From positions 82,565 through 146,564 of the forward strand of contig CAPIEU010000003.1 of NCBI GenBank assembly GCA_948630815.1: a DNA stretch of 64,000 bases, written 5' to 3'. Shown here piece after piece: positions 10,601-20,024 of the stretch. Origin of the DNA: an uncultured Clostridia bacterium (GTDB lineage: Bacteria > Bacillota > Clostridia > TANB77 > CAG-508). A program made the position numbers and the translations under genes. The stretch's first letter is position 1. Each line of letters opens with the position of its first letter. The notes below the pieces were generated by a model that did not search any database, was not told the DNA's origin, and was given only the letters and a program-made list of their open reading frames with translations.

Positions 10601-11372
10601 TTGCTGAATCTATTTTTGCACTTCCTGCTTTTATGGCAGTTAATCCCTCTATCAATTTTGAAGTTTGTTCATTTGATTGTTTTTTTAATGTTTCCTTTCC
10701 TTCATTTAATTTGCCTTTAACATTATTTAGCTCAGCCTGTGTTTTAGATAATTTATCATTTACACTATCTAAGATTTTTTTATTTACATCATCTATTTTA
10801 TTTTGGTTTAATTTAACTTTTATTTGCTCTTCTAACAATCCAGTAGCACTTACACTTGCTACTCCCTCTATTCTTTCAAGTTCTGGCATTATTTTATTAT
10901 TCACAAATTCTGTAATTTCTGCATTTTCCATACCTTGAATATCAACCGCTGTAAGCATAATAGGCATCATATTTGGATTTATTTTAGATACCATAGGTGA
11001 ACCTATCATATCATCATTCCATGCAGCTTTTATTAAATCTAATTTAGAGTTTATTTCAATTAACGCAGAATCCATATTTACATCATTTGAAAATTCTAAT
11101 ATAACTACTGAAGAATTTTCACTTGATATAGAAGATACATTTTTAATATTACTTATTGTAGACATAGATTGTTCTAATGGTTTTGTAACAACATTTTCTA
11201 CTTTTTCAGGACTTGCTCCTACATATGTAGTCATAATAATTGCATATGGCAAATCCATTTTAGGTAAAAGGTCAGTTGTCATACTTGTAAATGAAATTAC
11301 TCCTAAAATAATAATTAGTATTACTGCAACAAATACAGTAAATGGTTTTTTTACACTATAATTTGAAATCAT
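7680..11372 (-). CDS. RND-family multidrug/solute exporter
   Basis: Large inner-membrane proton-driven exporter of the HAE/SwrC-like RND group found in Gram-positives. The start near 11372 (MISNYSVKKPFTVF) matches how family members begin; the open frame extends to 11444 and an ATG at 11387 is also possible. Seen: first TM helix, porter segment DLLPKMDLPYAIIMTTY, a long coiled-coil insertion (roughly residues 200-420) rich in Lys, Glu and Leu, then the TM core with GLALGVGMLVDNSIVVIENI, a second porter half, and final helices with LAGIVVNNGIVFIDYANN. No membrane-fusion protein or outer-membrane channel is adjacent. The coiled coil may act as a built-in adaptor. Confidence 0.9.
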   Translation of the reverse strand: MISNYSVKKPFTVFVAVILIIILGVISFTSMTTDLLPKMDLPYAIIMTTYVGASPEKVENVVTKPLEQSMSTISNIKNVSSISSENSSVVILEFSNDVNMDSALIEINSKLDLIKAAWNDDMIGSPMVSKINPNMMPIMLTAVDIQGMENAEITEFVNNKIMPELERIEGVASVSATGLLEEQIKVKLNQNKIDDVNKKILDSVNDKLSKTQAELNNVKGKLNEGKETLKKQSNEQTSKLIEGLTAIKAGSAKIDSAKNEIETKEQGLKITKDTLTTTIKGMDTLLSKLNNEKEELVKLGNNITDEQKIKLETLNSSISKTEELKKETNLKLKEVNSGLDQISVAKIELNKQKENLINQEKELEIAKVTLTKELSKAEQALATSETELNNGIKQFEDARDEALKSASIDGIITIDMVSNILKAENFSMPAGYIETSNDKMIIKVGEKFNNVDEVKNLKILSFDMEGLENITLNDLADIEFTDNSSEIYAKVNGNNGIVLTFQKQSTASTADVCKDIESKMDKLETQNENLRFTTLMNQGVYIDIIINSVLDNLVYGGILAVIILFVFLKDYKPTLIIALSIPISLTFAIALMYFTGVTVNIISLSGLALGVGMLVDNSIVVIENIYRLRNNEVGVKEAAIRGAASVAGAITSSTLTTICVFLPIIFIQGISRQLFTDMGLTIAYSLLASLIVAITLVPAMASKMFKETKTKKDIFFDKIIIVYEKLLKVSLNHKIIVVVVALVLLIGSFMLTGIMGTAFIPSVDGEQISINMETPKEVTSEETKKMADEIVEKLLTIDEIEEIGALDSGTMSSISSLSGGNSNSISMYAILKEDRKGTNAEIANKIYELTNGMNCEISVSTSEMDMSSMMTSGVQIVVKGTNTDKLQEIAKEVASLLEEIEGIEKIDSGIGETSKETRVTVDKNKAMEYGLTVAQVYSKVSSEISNEQEATTITVDNKDYPIIVVKPEEKKITNENLNSIILEGKKNNETVDVKLKDIASIEEKDGLSSISHDNGEKYVTVSVTIKQDANVGIVGRDIENKLKEYTAPDGYSVEIQGESETINQSLQDLVKMIALAIVFIYLIMVAQFQSLKSPFIVMFTIPLAFTGGLFALFITGCEISLIAMLGFLMLAGIVVNNGIVFIDYANNLRREEKLKIKDALIETGKTRLRPILMTALTTILGLSTMALGIGSGTEMIQPLGIVTIGGLVYATLLTLFVIPCLYMMMNKEKN

Positions 11373-11599
11373 TTTAATTTTAAGCATCCTTTCTTTATAT
11401 ATATACAATGTAAAGATAATACTATATTTCATTTTCGAAATCACTATCTTTCTTATAGTAACATAAACATTTATATATATATTGCTATATACTATTTAAT
11501 ATGTCTTAATTTTCATATTTTCTATTATAGCAACTTTTCTGCAATATGTAAACTAGCTGATTGTAAAATTATGTGAATTTTTGATGAATTCTGTGTATT

Positions 11600-11654
11600 A
11601 AAAAATAAGAAATTTGATAGTTGCTAATATGCAACTATCAAATTTCTTATTTTT
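11600..11654 (-). terminator. Strong terminator after galE
   Basis: Minus-strand stem of about 22 bp ending in GATAGTTGC, six-base loop, complementary arm, then TTTTTT. It overlaps the galE stop codon. Confidence 0.85.
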
Positions 11655-12648
11655 CCTTTATATAGTTCCAAGAATCTCTACACATATCATCTATTCCAAG
11701 GTTTGCTTTCCAGCCTAATTCTTCTTTAGCTTTTTTAGGGTCTGCATAACAAGCTGCAATATCTCCTGGACGTCTTGGCGCAATTTTGTATGCAACATCT
11801 TTTTTAGTAGCTTTTTCAAAAGATTTTACCATATCTAGTACACTATATCCATTTCCTGTACCTAAATTATAAATAAACAATCCTTTCATCTCTTTTTCTA
11901 ATTTTTCTAATGCTTTTATATGTCCAATTGCTAAATCTACTACATGAATATAATCTCTTACTCCTGTTCCATCATGTGTGTTATAATCATTTCCAAACAC
12001 CGATAATTCTTTTAATGTACCTTTTGCAACTCTTACTATGTATGGCATCAAGTTATTTGGTATTCCTTGTGGTTCTTCCCCTATTAGTCCACTTGAATGT
12101 GCTCCTACTGGATTAAAATATCTTAATATACATATGTTCCAAGTTGGATCTGATGTATAAATATCTTTTAAAATTTGTTCAATAAACAATTTTGATGTTC
12201 CATATGGATTTGTTGTTCCACCAGTTTTACATTCTTCTGTAATTGGTATTTTTTCTGGATCTCCATATACTGTTGCAGAAGAACTAAATACAAACGTTTT
12301 TACCTCATATTTTTTCATAGTATCTAGTAATACTAATGCTCCTGAAACATTATTTGTATAATAATCAATCGGTTTTTTAACAGATTCACCAACCGCTTTA
12401 TATCCTGCAAAATTTAAAACTGCATCAATTTTGTTTTCTTCAAAAACCTTTTCTAAAGCTTTTCTATCTAAATAATCTATTTCATAAAACTTAAAATCTT
12501 TACCTGTAATTTCTCTAATTTTATCTAACACATCTGGCTTACTATTTGAAAAATTATCTATTATAATAACATCTTTTCCACTGTTCAATAATTCTACTAC
12601 TGTATGGCTTCCAATATAACCTGCTCCTCCTGTAACTAAAACTGACAT
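11647..12648 (-). CDS. galE: UDP-glucose 4-epimerase
   Basis: Interconverts UDP-glucose and UDP-galactose with bound NAD; 333 aa, complete. Short-chain dehydrogenase fold: GGAGYIGSH nucleotide-binding loop at the N-terminus, SSSATVYGDP with the catalytic serine/threonine region, and YGTSK (Tyr-xxx-Lys) near residue 149. RYFNPVGAH and GTGVRDYIHVVDLA are typical GalE segments. It supplies sugar nucleotides, plausibly for the membrane glycosyltransferases further along the window. It is transcribed alone or with the lytic transglycosylase upstream, and a strong terminator follows. Confidence 0.95.
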   Translation of the reverse strand: MSVLVTGGAGYIGSHTVVELLNSGKDVIIIDNFSNSKPDVLDKIREITGKDFKFYEIDYLDRKALEKVFEENKIDAVLNFAGYKAVGESVKKPIDYYTNNVSGALVLLDTMKKYEVKTFVFSSSATVYGDPEKIPITEECKTGGTTNPYGTSKLFIEQILKDIYTSDPTWNICILRYFNPVGAHSSGLIGEEPQGIPNNLMPYIVRVAKGTLKELSVFGNDYNTHDGTGVRDYIHVVDLAIGHIKALEKLEKEMKGLFIYNLGTGNGYSVLDMVKSFEKATKKDVAYKIAPRRPGDIAACYADPKKAKEELGWKANLGIDDMCRDSWNYIKEK

Positions 12649-12690
12649 AACTATTCCTCCTTCATACTTGCTATTATATATCAGCTAATA

Positions 12691-13260
12691 TTATTTGTAA
12701 AGTTTCTTATATATCTTATAATCTCTTAAAATCTTTCTTACATAATTGTTGGTTTCTTTAAATGGTATATTTTCAATATCACTACCATCTTCTTTTATAA
12801 TTCCTTGTTCTATCCATCTTTTTACATTACCAATTCCAGCATTATATGCAGTTAGTGCCAATAAATAGTTATTATTATATTCTTTCATTAAATTTGAAAA
12901 ATATTTTGTACCAAGTTGTATGTTTAATTCTGGATTATATAATGATTTTTTTTCTATAAAATTAATATCTAAATTTCTTGCAATTTCCTCTGCTGTTGCA
13001 TCCATTAATTGCATAAGTCCTATTGCATTACTTGAAGATACAACATTGGGATTAAAATTACTTTCTGCTTTTATAATTGCAAATACAAGAGTTGGATCTA
13101 CATTATATTCCTTTGCATATTTATATACATATTCCGAATATTTAGTTGGATATATTTTCTTTAATATTATGTTTTGAACTTTGAATACACCAAATAATAA
13201 TATTGATGCCAATATTATTATTGTTAGTATAATTGTTGTTTTTATAATTTTCTTTTGCAA
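12691..13260 (-). CDS. Membrane-anchored soluble-type lytic transglycosylase
   Basis: Peptidoglycan-cleaving enzyme of the SLT family, 189 aa. One N-terminal membrane helix (residues 7-25) anchors it outside the cell. The catalytic glutamate is in AIIKAESNFNP; the other hallmarks are AIGLMQLM, LNIQLGTKYF and ALTAYNAGIGNV. The size and layout resemble small Bacillota SLT proteins next to DNA polymerase I. Likely role in wall turnover. Confidence 0.9.
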   Translation of the reverse strand: MQKKIIKTTIILTIIILASILLFGVFKVQNIILKKIYPTKYSEYVYKYAKEYNVDPTLVFAIIKAESNFNPNVVSSSNAIGLMQLMDATAEEIARNLDINFIEKKSLYNPELNIQLGTKYFSNLMKEYNNNYLLALTAYNAGIGNVKRWIEQGIIKEDGSDIENIPFKETNNYVRKILRDYKIYKKLYK

Positions 13261-13337
13261 ACTTTTCTCTCCTATCTTTGTATGGACTCTTTGGGTTGCA
13301 TACCATGCAACCCCTACACTTTTTTATACTATCTTTT

Positions 13338-13363
13338 GTAGGGGGTAGGTCTTGTACCTACCC
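13338..13363. repeat. REP-like palindrome
   Basis: TGTAGGGGGTAGGTCTTGTA followed by the inverse CCTACCC. Member of the family that ends in TGTAGGGGC elsewhere in the window. Confidence 0.75.
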
Positions 13364-13439
13364 TTTTTATATATTAGAAAAATCTTGCTTACTTTCTAAT
13401 ATATAAACACATTAATTATTTAGATAATTTTTCGAAGAT

Positions 13440-13465
13440 GGGCAGGCACAAGACCTGCCCCTACA
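13440..13465. repeat. REP-like palindrome
   Basis: GGGCAGGCACAAGACCTGCC then CCTACA; inverted orientation relative to the copy at 13338. The two flank an AT-rich spacer between the lytic transglycosylase and polA. Confidence 0.8.
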
Positions 13466-13479
13466 TATTTCATCATATC

Positions 13480-16203
13480 CTATTTTGCTTCATACCAGTC
13501 TTTTGCTTCTCCTAATTCCACCTTTAATGGTATTCTTAATTTTATTGCATCTTCCATTGAAGTTTTTAAAATTTCTTTTACTTGTTCTTTTTCTTTTATA
13601 ACTGTATCAATTATTAATTCATCATGTACTTGTAATACTAATTTTGATTTTAACCCAGCCGCTTCTAGTTTTTTAAACACCTGAATCATAGCAATTTTCA
13701 TAATATCTGCCGCAGTTCCTTGTATTGGAGTATTCATTGCTGCTCTTGCACCAAATTGTCTAACCATATAATTTGATGACTTTAATTCTGGAATCTGTCT
13801 TTTCCTAGAAAATAAAGTCTCAACATATCCTTTCTCTTTTGCATCTTCTACTATTGTATCCATAAATTTCTTAATTCCACTATACTTTTCTAAATATTGA
13901 TCTATATACACTTTTGCTTCTTTTCTTGATATGCCAAGTTGCCCCGCAAGCCCAAAATCACTTATTCCATAAACTATTCCAAAATTAACTGCTTTTGCAC
14001 TAGCTCTTTGTTCTTTTGTTACTTCTTCTATTGGTACGTTTAAAACCTTTGATGCTGCTTGTTTATGAATATCTTCATCATTCATAAATGCTTCTATCAT
14101 ATGTTCATCACCAGAAATATGAGCAAGTACTCTTAATTCAATTTGTGAATAATCTGCATCTAAAAATATACATCCATCACTTGGTTTAAATGCTTTTCTT
14201 ATTTTCTTTCCAGCTTCATTCCTTGTTGGAATATTTTGCAAGTTTGGCTCAGTTGAACTAATTCTACCAGTAGCAGTTACAGTTTGATGAAAATATGAAT
14301 GAATTTTTCCGTCGCTTTCATTAATATATGGAATTAATCCTTCTACATATGTAGAATTTAGTTTTGCCATAGCACGATAATCCAATATTTTAGAAACTAT
14401 TTCGTGTTCATCCTTTATCTTTTCTAATACGTCAACATCTGTTGAATATCCACTTTTCGTCTTTTTCGCATATGGTAATTTTAATTTATCAAATAAAACT
14501 TCGCCTAATTGTTTTGGTGAATTTATATTAAATTCTTCACCTGCTAAGTTATAAATTTCTTTTGTTAATTCTTCTAATTCTCCTTTTAAAACATTTCCAT
14601 AACTTATTAGCTCTTCTTTATCCACTTTCATACCAACATATTGCATTTCTGCTAATACTTTTACAAGTGGCATTTCTATATTATTAAATAAATCTATAGA
14701 ACTTTCATTAGTTAACTTTTCTTGTAAAATTTGTTCTAGTTTTGATATAACATAAACATATATAATACCTTCTTGTTTTTGTTTAGAATTAGAAGCATTT
14801 TCTTCATTAGTTTCAAACAAATTAAGTTGCTCTTTTTCTTCTTTTACTCCTGCTTTTGCCAAATATTCTAAAACATCAATTCCAGTATAAGTAATACTAA
14901 GTCCATCTAATGGATATTTTGAAGATACTGGATTTAATAAATATGCTGCAATCTTCACATCAAATTTAAAATGTTTTGGTGCAATTCCTATTTGCTTTAG
15001 AATTATATAATCTCTTGATAATTCATATCCCACAAGATCTTTTTCCTCAAATATAGTTTTAAAATATTTTATAAATTCTTCCCTGTTTTCTTCAAATTCA
15101 TAATAATATACTGTATTATTTAGATATATACTAATACTTACTATCTCTTCTTTAATAATATATTCTACCCTATCTTTTGCTTCTTTTAATCCTAAATGAT
15201 AAACTATTTTTTGTTCTTTTTTTAAAAGCTCTATTAAACTTTGTAATTCCGCTTCTTTACTTATTTCTTTTATTTCAAAGTTTACACTTTGTTCCGTTTC
15301 TTGTTTAACCCCTTCACCTTGTAAAGAAAAACGTTCAATATATCTGTTAAATCTGTACTTCTTAAATAATTCTAGTACCTTTTCTTTATCCCATTCTTCT
15401 TTTTTCATTTCAACTAAATTCTCTTCTATTGGGGAATCGATGTTTATTCTTCCAAGTTCTCTTGATAAAAGTGCTAGTTCTTTATTTTCTACTAGTTTTT
15501 CTCTTAATTTTCCTTTTATAGTATCTTCTTTCGCTTCTATCTTTTTATATAAATTATCAATATCAGTATATTCTTTAATTAGACTAATTGCTGTTTTTTC
15601 GCCTACTCCTGGTACCCCTGGAATATTATCAGAGGTGTCTCCCATTAATCCTTTTACTTGTATAAGTTGATATGGCTCTAGTCCATATTCTTCGATTACT
15701 TTTTTCCTATCATAATAATCTGTTTCTGTTTTCCCTGCTTTAGTTCTTGGTATTTCAATTGTTATTTTGTCTGTTGCAAGTTGGAAGTTATCTCTATCTC
15801 CAGAAAGAATTGTTACATCTAGCCCATTTCTTTCTCCAAACCTAGATAATGTTCCAATAATATCATCACCTTCATAGCCTTCTTTTTCTATAATCTTAAT
15901 GTTCATTGCTTGTAATATTTCTTTTATTATTGGCATTTGACAAGCTAGTTCTTCTGGCATACCTTTTCTATTAGCTTTATATTCTTTATACATTTCATGT
16001 CTTTTAGTTGGTCCTTTTTTATCAAATGCTACTACAATATATTCAGGTTTTAGTTCTTCCTCTGTTTTAAATAAAATACTTAAAAACCCATATACAGCAT
16101 TTGTATATGTTCCCTGTTCTGTCATTAACATTTTATTTCCCATTATTCCATAAAATGCTCTATTTAAGATACTATTTCCATCAATTAACAATATTCTTCC
16201 CAT
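13480..16203 (-). CDS. polA: DNA polymerase I
   Basis: Repair and Okazaki-maturation polymerase, 907 aa. N-terminal 5' nuclease domain (LIDGNSILNRAFYG, EGYEGDDIIGT, LMGDTSDNIPGVPG), a central 3'-5' exonuclease-like domain, and a family A polymerase domain with DADYSQIELRVLAHISGD (motif A), QRASAKAVNFGIVYG (motif B) and LQVHDELI (motif C). The central domain lacks the DxE metal motif (KIVYHLGLKEA where it would be), so proofreading is probably lost, as in several Bacillota. No in-frame CGG was found in this essential-type gene. Confidence 0.96.
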   Translation of the reverse strand: MGRILLIDGNSILNRAFYGIMGNKMLMTEQGTYTNAVYGFLSILFKTEEELKPEYIVVAFDKKGPTKRHEMYKEYKANRKGMPEELACQMPIIKEILQAMNIKIIEKEGYEGDDIIGTLSRFGERNGLDVTILSGDRDNFQLATDKITIEIPRTKAGKTETDYYDRKKVIEEYGLEPYQLIQVKGLMGDTSDNIPGVPGVGEKTAISLIKEYTDIDNLYKKIEAKEDTIKGKLREKLVENKELALLSRELGRINIDSPIEENLVEMKKEEWDKEKVLELFKKYRFNRYIERFSLQGEGVKQETEQSVNFEIKEISKEAELQSLIELLKKEQKIVYHLGLKEAKDRVEYIIKEEIVSISIYLNNTVYYYEFEENREEFIKYFKTIFEEKDLVGYELSRDYIILKQIGIAPKHFKFDVKIAAYLLNPVSSKYPLDGLSITYTGIDVLEYLAKAGVKEEKEQLNLFETNEENASNSKQKQEGIIYVYVISKLEQILQEKLTNESSIDLFNNIEMPLVKVLAEMQYVGMKVDKEELISYGNVLKGELEELTKEIYNLAGEEFNINSPKQLGEVLFDKLKLPYAKKTKSGYSTDVDVLEKIKDEHEIVSKILDYRAMAKLNSTYVEGLIPYINESDGKIHSYFHQTVTATGRISSTEPNLQNIPTRNEAGKKIRKAFKPSDGCIFLDADYSQIELRVLAHISGDEHMIEAFMNDEDIHKQAASKVLNVPIEEVTKEQRASAKAVNFGIVYGISDFGLAGQLGISRKEAKVYIDQYLEKYSGIKKFMDTIVEDAKEKGYVETLFSRKRQIPELKSSNYMVRQFGARAAMNTPIQGTAADIMKIAMIQVFKKLEAAGLKSKLVLQVHDELIIDTVIKEKEQVKEILKTSMEDAIKLRIPLKVELGEAKDWYEAK

Positions 16204-16217
16204 GAATATTAACTCCT

Positions 16218-17800
16218 TTATTTCATTTCTACAACCATAAATCTTCCAAGCATTCCAACAACTTTAATATCGTTATACATTCCATTATTATATATTTCAC
16301 TTATCATATCTTCACAATATAAATAATGCATCATAACAAAAATCCCATTATCACTTTTTACATCTTTTAGTATGTTTTTTACATTATTCGGTGAAAACTT
16401 TTCTTTTGACATTATATATGTTCTATCTACTTTTGTAAGTGCTTCATAACATTCCATAGTTTTATTATATTGTGCAGAAAAATCCTCATATATATACACC
16501 ATAGGTTTATTATTTATATCATTTTCTAAATATTCTAACACCTTACCTTGTCCTTTATATGTGTATGAATTATTTGGAAGTTTTGGTATTACTGATATAG
16601 CAAAACATATTGATAATATTAGTAATATTAAGAATGTCTCTTTTTCCTTTATTATATCCTTTAGTATATCATAAAACATATAAATTAGTGAACAAAATAT
16701 AAGTGGTATTGCAGGCATTAAATATCTTAAATCTATATATGGTGAACACATTATAGAAAATACTAAATATATCGCCATAGGTATTGATACATACTTTATA
16801 GTATTATTTAACTTATTTTGACCGAGTTTGCTTGTTTTTTGTTAATAACCATAACACGCAAAGTATAACTGCAAATATTATAACTATATATCCATATCCA
16901 TTAAATATTTCGTTATTTATTAGTATAAAATTTTCCTCTATACTAGTTATTAAAATAGAAAAGTCAAATAAATTATGACTAACTTCTTGTCCTCTATAGC
17001 CAAAGAATATATGGGTTATTGAATATGGAAATATTAATATTCCTGTTATTCCAGCAGCCATTAGAGTAGAAATATATATAATAATACTTTTATAATTTTT
17101 TTGTTTTATATATTTTACAATATACATTATAAATAATATAGCCACAATTATTAAATAGTAATAATGCGTTAAAAATCCGTACTAATACCATAAGATATAG
17201 TAGTATAATATCTTTATAATTTAACTCTTTAGTATCTCTCTTTCGTATGTGCCAATAAACTAACATAAGTATATTTAAAACTAGTAATTCATACATTCTT
17301 ACATACATTACCGTTTCAATAATTGCTAATGAAAAACCAGATATAAAGCATACAAGTAATGCGTAATACGGATTTTTAAATATTTCTTTCGCTATTAGAA
17401 ATAAAAATATACTTGCAATTATAAAAAACATAATATTTAGAATTGTTCCAGGCCATATAGAAAACTCATTTATATTAAAATTACACATTATACGTAATAG
17501 TAAATAATATAATGGTGGATGTACATCTTCTACTTGATTATTATATACACTACTAAAATCATATTTTTCGTTTTCACTTATTACTAAATAGTCTTTATAA
17601 TATTCCTTATTATGCCAATTATCCAAAAAGTCCTCGTTTTCATATATGAATGCTCTTTTATATCCCATTAAACCATATGAATAATATTCATCTATGTGGT
17701 AATATTCTCTTTTACTCGTTGCATATATGATTGCAACTATTTGTGTTAATATTATAAGTATAAATAATAGTACTACAATTATTTTTTCTTGTTTTTTCAT
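16218..17800 (-). CDS. GT-C fold membrane glycosyltransferase, with two CGG frameshifts
   Basis: Polytopic glycosyltransferase of the GT39/ArnT-like GT-C superfamily; 526 aa once two +1 shifts are applied. The first loop carries YHIDEYYSYGL with the acidic motif, followed by HPPLYYLL, VMYVRMYELL and, across the first shift, LVGFLTHYYYLI, all typical of mannosyl- and aminoarabinosyl-transferase-like proteins that use polyprenyl-phosphate sugars. The breaks are at GTA CGG ATT (17177-17179) and ACT CGG TCA (16822-16824). As three separate fragments none would be a full enzyme. The start overlaps the fic stop by four bases, implying translational coupling. Confidence 0.85.
16822..16824 (-). other. 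+1 frameshift site, in-frame CGG (GT-C protein, second)
   Basis: ACT CGG TCA AAA TAA in the zero frame; ACT GGT CAA AAT AAG after skipping C, which joins two membrane-helix segments. Confidence 0.88.
17177..17179 (-). other. +1 frameshift site, in-frame CGG (GT-C protein, first)
   Basis: GTA CGG ATT TTT AAC in the zero frame; GTA GGA TTT TTA ACG CAT TAT TAC after skipping C, giving the family motif GFLTHYYYLI. Confidence 0.92.
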
Positions 17801-18417
17801 TTTTTCTCCTGTTTTAACTCTTCTATTTTATACACATTATACCCTTCATAACTATAGCTTGCATCAATGCCTTTCATATAAACAACTCTATCGTCTGTTT
17901 GATTAGTTAATGCATTTTTCAATAAAATTTTTATTTCTGTATCTTTTATAGGACTCCTCTCCATTGCTAATAAATAATCTTTTTTATCAACTTTGCTCCA
18001 ATCTATGACCATATTAATCTCTTTTTTCAAAATTAAATCTAACCATATTCTTGTACTTCTACCATTTCCTTCTCTAAAGGGATGTGCTATATTCATTTCT
18101 ACATATTTTTCTATTATCTCATCAAAATTGCTCTGTGGCATTTTATCTATTTTTTCTAGTGCTTCTTCTAGGTACATACTAGATGCAAATCTAAAATTAC
18201 TTTTAGAAATATTCTCTTTTCTAATCTTTCCTGCAAATTCATACACTTCATCAAAAAGAAATTTATGAATTTGTGATAATCCTTTAAATGTTCCAACTTC
18301 AAAAGATTCTAAAATTTTTCTTTCAAATAACTCTAATGCTTTCTTTTTAGTAATTCTCTCTTCTTCTTTTGCAAGTTCAAATTCATTATCTATTTGTAAC
18401 TTATTTTTTAATACCAT
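17797..18417 (-). CDS. fic: Class III Fic protein (AMP transferase)
   Basis: Protein adenylyltransferase that transfers AMP from ATP to a target hydroxyl. 206 aa with the canonical motif HPFREGNGRSTR near residue 112. The C-terminus carries an S-x-x-x-E-G inhibitory motif (SYSYEGY), the arrangement of class III Fic proteins such as NmFic, to which segments like MERSP and VVYMKGIDASY are very similar. Class III enzymes are held inactive by this helix and controlled by oligomer state and self-modification; known members modify DNA gyrase. It sits between two membrane glycosyltransferases, overlapping both by a few bases. Confidence 0.9.
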   Translation of the reverse strand: MVLKNKLQIDNEFELAKEEERITKKKALELFERKILESFEVGTFKGLSQIHKFLFDEVYEFAGKIRKENISKSNFRFASSMYLEEALEKIDKMPQSNFDEIIEKYVEMNIAHPFREGNGRSTRIWLDLILKKEINMVIDWSKVDKKDYLLAMERSPIKDTEIKILLKNALTNQTDDRVVYMKGIDASYSYEGYNVYKIEELKQEKK

Positions 18418-19888
18418 CTCTTCTCTCCTTTATGTATAATTGTTTATCTTTTTGTTTTCTATCACACAATACATTAGAAATCAACATTGCGATTAATAAA
18501 ATTATTGGATATATTGCTCCAAATGCGTAGTGTTCATATGCTACAAAATATACTATGTTACTAAGTTCTGCAAGTATTGTAATACTTGCTAACCATTTTA
18601 TATTTTTTGAGTCTTCCCACAGCATTGTAGGTAATAGCCAAAGTGTATACCAACTTTGAAAATTAGTTATTACCCCAAATAAGAATAATACTAATAATCC
18701 ATTATATTTTCTAATATATGTACTAAATATATACTGTTTTTTTGTAACTAGCAGTTTTACTATACTAATTAAATATATTACTATAAACGCTAACATAAAT
18801 CCTTTTGATACTGATATCGCCAAATCAAAGTCTTTTATTGCAAGTGGTGTAAATATTGAGTTTACAAATTTCCCTTGTTGGGTCATTATTCCATTTAAAA
18901 AATCAAAATCTCTCATATAGACTAAGTAGCATAACACTAAAACAGCAATAAATAATATCGCCCATAGCCCTGAATATAGTATTTTTTTAAATAATTTTTC
19001 TTTTCTATAATGATATAGAATTATAAATGGTATAAGTAGTATTGCAACATATTTTACTGCTGAAGCTAGTGTAAATGATATTACAGTTAGTGCTAAATTT
19101 TTCTTTTTTATAAAAAAGTATAATCCAAGTAAAATTAGAAAAATAAGTACTAATTCATTATGTACATTCGCTAAACCATCAAATAGTATTAATGGATTTA
19201 TTCCATATAATAGTGCAAATATATTTCGTTTGTTGGTTATTTTATATATTAAGTATGTATTTATTAAGTGTAATCCTAGATTAAATAGTTTATATATAAA
19301 TAATGCTAAAAATAGATTCCCCATAGATAGACCACTTAAGATTTTACATATTAATGGCCATACTGGTCCATATACTATTGTTTGTCCACTCCAAATTCCT
19401 TTCATTTTAAGTAGCATCTCATCGTTTGCAGCTTCTTCACTTTCTGCCATTACATCATTTACAGAAATATAGTATGGATTTACTTTGTAATTAGCCTCAC
19501 TCCATCCAGTTCCAATATAATAAAATACATCTGTGCTAGTTAGTGGTAGCATAATAAAAAATAGTATTGAAACAACTGTAACAAATATCGATACCTTTTT
19601 ACCACTTGTAAATTCTTTTTTATGATTCTTTATAATTTTATAATATACAAATGCTAGTCCTACAAATATTCCAACAAAAAATATTGTTCCTATTACTTTT
19701 CCTGGCGTAATATCCCAAGTCGAATATGTAAAGAAAAATGTAAAACTAGAAACTAAGTCTATTATTTTTCTTCCTTGCAATAAATATACAATAGATGGAC
19801 TAATAAAAGCTATCGACAATAATATAAATATTAGTTTATAATTAATTTGTTTTTTATCAGTATTACTATTCCCTATACTCTTCATCAT
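18401..19888 (-). CDS. Polytopic membrane glycosyltransferase (GT-C/GT87-like)
   Basis: 495 aa with about twelve hydrophobic helices. The first extracytoplasmic loop has TSTDVFYYIGTGW, with the acidic residue and aromatic cluster seen in polyprenol-phosphate mannosyltransferases, followed by YGPVWPL. Later segments FALLYGINPLILFDGLANVHNELV and SAVKYVAILLIPF resemble GT87/DUF2029 proteins. The acceptor cannot be told from sequence. It overlaps the fic start (17 bases) and its own ATG overlaps the end of the preceding open frame. No in-frame CGG. Confidence 0.75.
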   Translation of the reverse strand: MMKSIGNSNTDKKQINYKLIFILLSIAFISPSIVYLLQGRKIIDLVSSFTFFFTYSTWDITPGKVIGTIFFVGIFVGLAFVYYKIIKNHKKEFTSGKKVSIFVTVVSILFFIMLPLTSTDVFYYIGTGWSEANYKVNPYYISVNDVMAESEEAANDEMLLKMKGIWSGQTIVYGPVWPLICKILSGLSMGNLFLALFIYKLFNLGLHLINTYLIYKITNKRNIFALLYGINPLILFDGLANVHNELVLIFLILLGLYFFIKKKNLALTVISFTLASAVKYVAILLIPFIILYHYRKEKLFKKILYSGLWAILFIAVLVLCYLVYMRDFDFLNGIMTQQGKFVNSIFTPLAIKDFDLAISVSKGFMLAFIVIYLISIVKLLVTKKQYIFSTYIRKYNGLLVLFLFGVITNFQSWYTLWLLPTMLWEDSKNIKWLASITILAELSNIVYFVAYEHYAFGAIYPIILLIAMLISNVLCDRKQKDKQLYIKERRDGIKK

Positions 19889-20024
19889 TATTTCCTCTTT
19901 CTAATTTACTCCCTTTAATTTTATTTTTCATTTCTTTCATATTGCTAAAAATTTTTTCTTTTAGTACACTGTTTGAAATACTTGTTACATCATCTTTTTC
20001 AATTTCATTTTGAGGTTTTACTTT
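19866..20024 (-). other. 52-codon in-frame extension beyond a TAG stop
   Basis: Directly after the TAG of the 20025-20816 gene the same frame stays open for 52 codons with native-looking, Lys-rich codon use (PQNEIEKDDVTSIS and KEKIFSNMKEMKNK), then ends in TAG TAA overlapping the next ATG. It looks like the original C-terminus, now cut off by a nonsense mutation or reached by readthrough. Confidence 0.55.

Noticed and set aside
10468..10938. Plus-strand open frame opposite the RND coiled coil
   Set aside because: Antisense shadow of a Lys/Glu-rich coding stretch; no ribosome site.
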